DNA of 40,066 nucleotides from UBA9676 sp036522155. Its GTDB lineage: Bacteria > Actinomycetota > Actinomycetes > Streptosporangiales > Streptosporangiaceae. Positions 39,108 through 40,066 of the stretch are shown here, piece by piece. The stretch spans positions 1-40,066 of the forward strand of contig DATDGI010000113.1 in assembly GCA_036522155.1 (NCBI GenBank), in the 5' to 3' direction. Each line of letters begins with the position of its first letter. Position 1 is the first letter of the stretch. The translations under genes were made by a program, and so were the position numbers. Below the pieces are notes generated by a model, which worked only from the letters and a program-made list of their open reading frames with translations, did no database searches and had not been told where the DNA came from.

Positions 39108-40066
39108 TCAGGGCGCGCTAGCCGCGGCCGGGCGGGCCCTGGGCCTGACCGCGGCCAGCGTGGCCAGGCAGCCGGTGGCGATGAGGGCGTAGGGCACGAA
39201 GTCGGAGGTCGCCTGGGCCAGCGCGCCGCCGGTCGCCGAGCCGAGCGCCTGCCCACTCGCCCAGGCCAGGTTGGCCAGCCCGAACGCCAGGCCCTGGTTG
39301 AGGCCGAGTTCGTCGGCACCGGCGCTGAGCTGTGCCGTCGCGGGCGCGTAGAAGGTGCCGTACGCAGGCAGGCCGACGATCAGGAAGGCGACGAGCACCG
39401 GCGCGGGCACGAGGACCGGGGCCAGCAGGCTGACCACGATCGCGGCCGCGAGCGAGATCCGGATGGGCCACAGCGCGCCGCGCCGGTCAGCCAGCCGTCC
39501 CGCCACCGGAGACAGGGCGGCCTCGATGGCCGCCGACGCCAGGAACGTCGCCCCGATGACCAGGCCGGAGGCGCCGAGTGCGTTCAGCCGGAGCGGCGCG
39601 AGCACGTCCACCACGCCGAACGCCAGGCCGGCCAGCATGGTCAGCCACATGCCGACGGCGACCCGGCGGTCACGCAGGGCCGGCCAGGCGGCCCGCAGAC
39701 CCTGCGGCTCGGCCGCCTGCGGACGGGGCACCAGGAAGGCCGCAACCATCAGGCCGGCGCCCGCCACCGCCGCGCCGGCGAACGCGGGCCCCGTGCCCAC
39801 CTGGTCGGCGATGGTCCCGACCACCGGCCCGAACAGCGCCCCGATCACCGCGGCGCCGATCGCCACGCCGAGCAGTTCGCCCCGCCGCTCCGCGGGCGCG
39901 GCGGTGGCGAGCCAGGCCAGCCCGGCCGCCCACGTGCAGGCGCCGCCCAGGCCCTGGATGAACCGGGCACCGTCGAGCACGGCGGGTGCGGACGCGAACC
40001 CGAAGATCAGGGTCGATGCGCTCATCAGCGCCAGCCCGAACAGCGCTACCAGCCGGGCGCCCAGGC
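39108..40066 (-). CDS. MFS transporter, 5' end outside the window
   Basis: 319 residues are visible, open to the right edge, so the first helices are missing (a full member has about 400). Eight or nine TM helices are seen. The major-facilitator pattern includes RFIQGLGGACTWAAGLAWLA, followed by AAPAERRGELLGVAIGAAVIGALFGPVVG (motif C-like of drug/H+ antiporters), and a central loop with PALRDRRVAVGMWL. The second-half motif is ALSPVAGRLADRRGALWPIR. This fits a 12-helix drug or metabolite exporter; the substrate is unknown. The tail is Pro/Ala-rich. It is transcribed toward the SGNH gene, 122 bp away. Confidence 0.9.
   Translation of the reverse strand, partial: LGARLVALFGLALMSASTLIFGFASAPAVLDGARFIQGLGGACTWAAGLAWLATAAPAERRGELLGVAIGAAVIGALFGPVVGTIADQVGTGPAFAGAAVAGAGLMVAAFLVPRPQAAEPQGLRAAWPALRDRRVAVGMWLTMLAGLAFGVVDVLAPLRLNALGASGLVIGATFLASAAIEAALSPVAGRLADRRGALWPIRISLAAAIVVSLLAPVLVPAPVLVAFLIVGLPAYGTFYAPATAQLSAGADELGLNQGLAFGLANLAWASGQALGSATGGALAQATSDFVPYALIATGCLATLAAVRPRARPAAASAP

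Noticed and set aside
37996..39192. 398-codon plus-strand frame over the SGNH gene
   Set aside because: The SGNH motifs and lipobox on the minus strand explain this DNA.
39018..40066. Plus-strand frame from an ATG at 39018, open to the window edge
   Set aside because: The first 30 codons (PPEELWPEVVRQIRGLAESG) look protein-like and could be a gene remnant, but the rest is antisense to the MFS gene and low in complexity. There is not enough to call it.

Overview
The window is high-GC DNA (roughly 70% G+C) with GTG starts, many leaderless genes and families typical of Actinomycetota: a PIN-PhoH protein and a short Z-prenyl synthase of mycobacterial type, an AAC(2')-I acetyltransferase, DUF5941, and LytR-CpsA-Psr (LCP) and NlpC/P60 wall enzymes. 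A filamentous actinomycete is likely. I cannot name the genus from sequence alone. Both ends are cut: a TetR gene at the left edge and an MFS transporter at the right edge.

Left part (1-15 kb): a TetR/MmpL pair with a palindromic operator between them, a decayed HTH-nucleotidyltransferase/HEPN pair, a haloalkane dehalogenase, a glyoxalase-fold protein, a YCF48-like lipoprotein, a DUF255 thioredoxin-like protein, an NlpC/P60 endopeptidase, an ATP-type PEP carboxykinase, a Z-prenyl diphosphate synthase and PhoH2. Several are preceded by clear palindromes, including a perfect CRP-type site upstream of phoH2 and a tandem GGTNTANACC palindrome upstream of pckA.

Middle (15.2-28.0 kb): a cell-envelope locus. 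It encodes two GT2 glycosyltransferases, an IspD/TarI-type cytidylyltransferase, a DUF5941 membrane protein, a LicC-like nucleotidyltransferase, a glycerol-1-phosphate dehydrogenase homologue, a CDP-alcohol phosphotransferase with a His at the fourth Asp position, two polytopic GT-C-like membrane proteins, an LCP ligase and a SpoT-like HD hydrolase. Read together, it could make an activated polyol phosphate, move it onto a lipid or glycan acceptor, extend it with sugars and attach the product to the wall. No product for this enzyme combination is known to me, and it is the best candidate for an undescribed system here.

Right part (28-40 kb): an initiator tRNA gene with its promoter and terminator, followed by a lower-GC accessory stretch (trypsin-like protease and a PIN-like toxin/antitoxin pair), then FMN-binding, MOSC, AAC(2')-I and VOC genes. 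Next is a three-gene minus-strand operon made of two bitopic membrane proteins and a 1030-residue protein with three putative peptidoglycan-hydrolase domains and no signal peptide. A secreted SGNH hydrolase and the MFS transporter close the window.

A recurring feature is a TANNNT box ending 6-8 nt before the start codon, which indicates leaderless transcription at seven genes. Functions were assigned from motifs and remembered family features; no database search was run.
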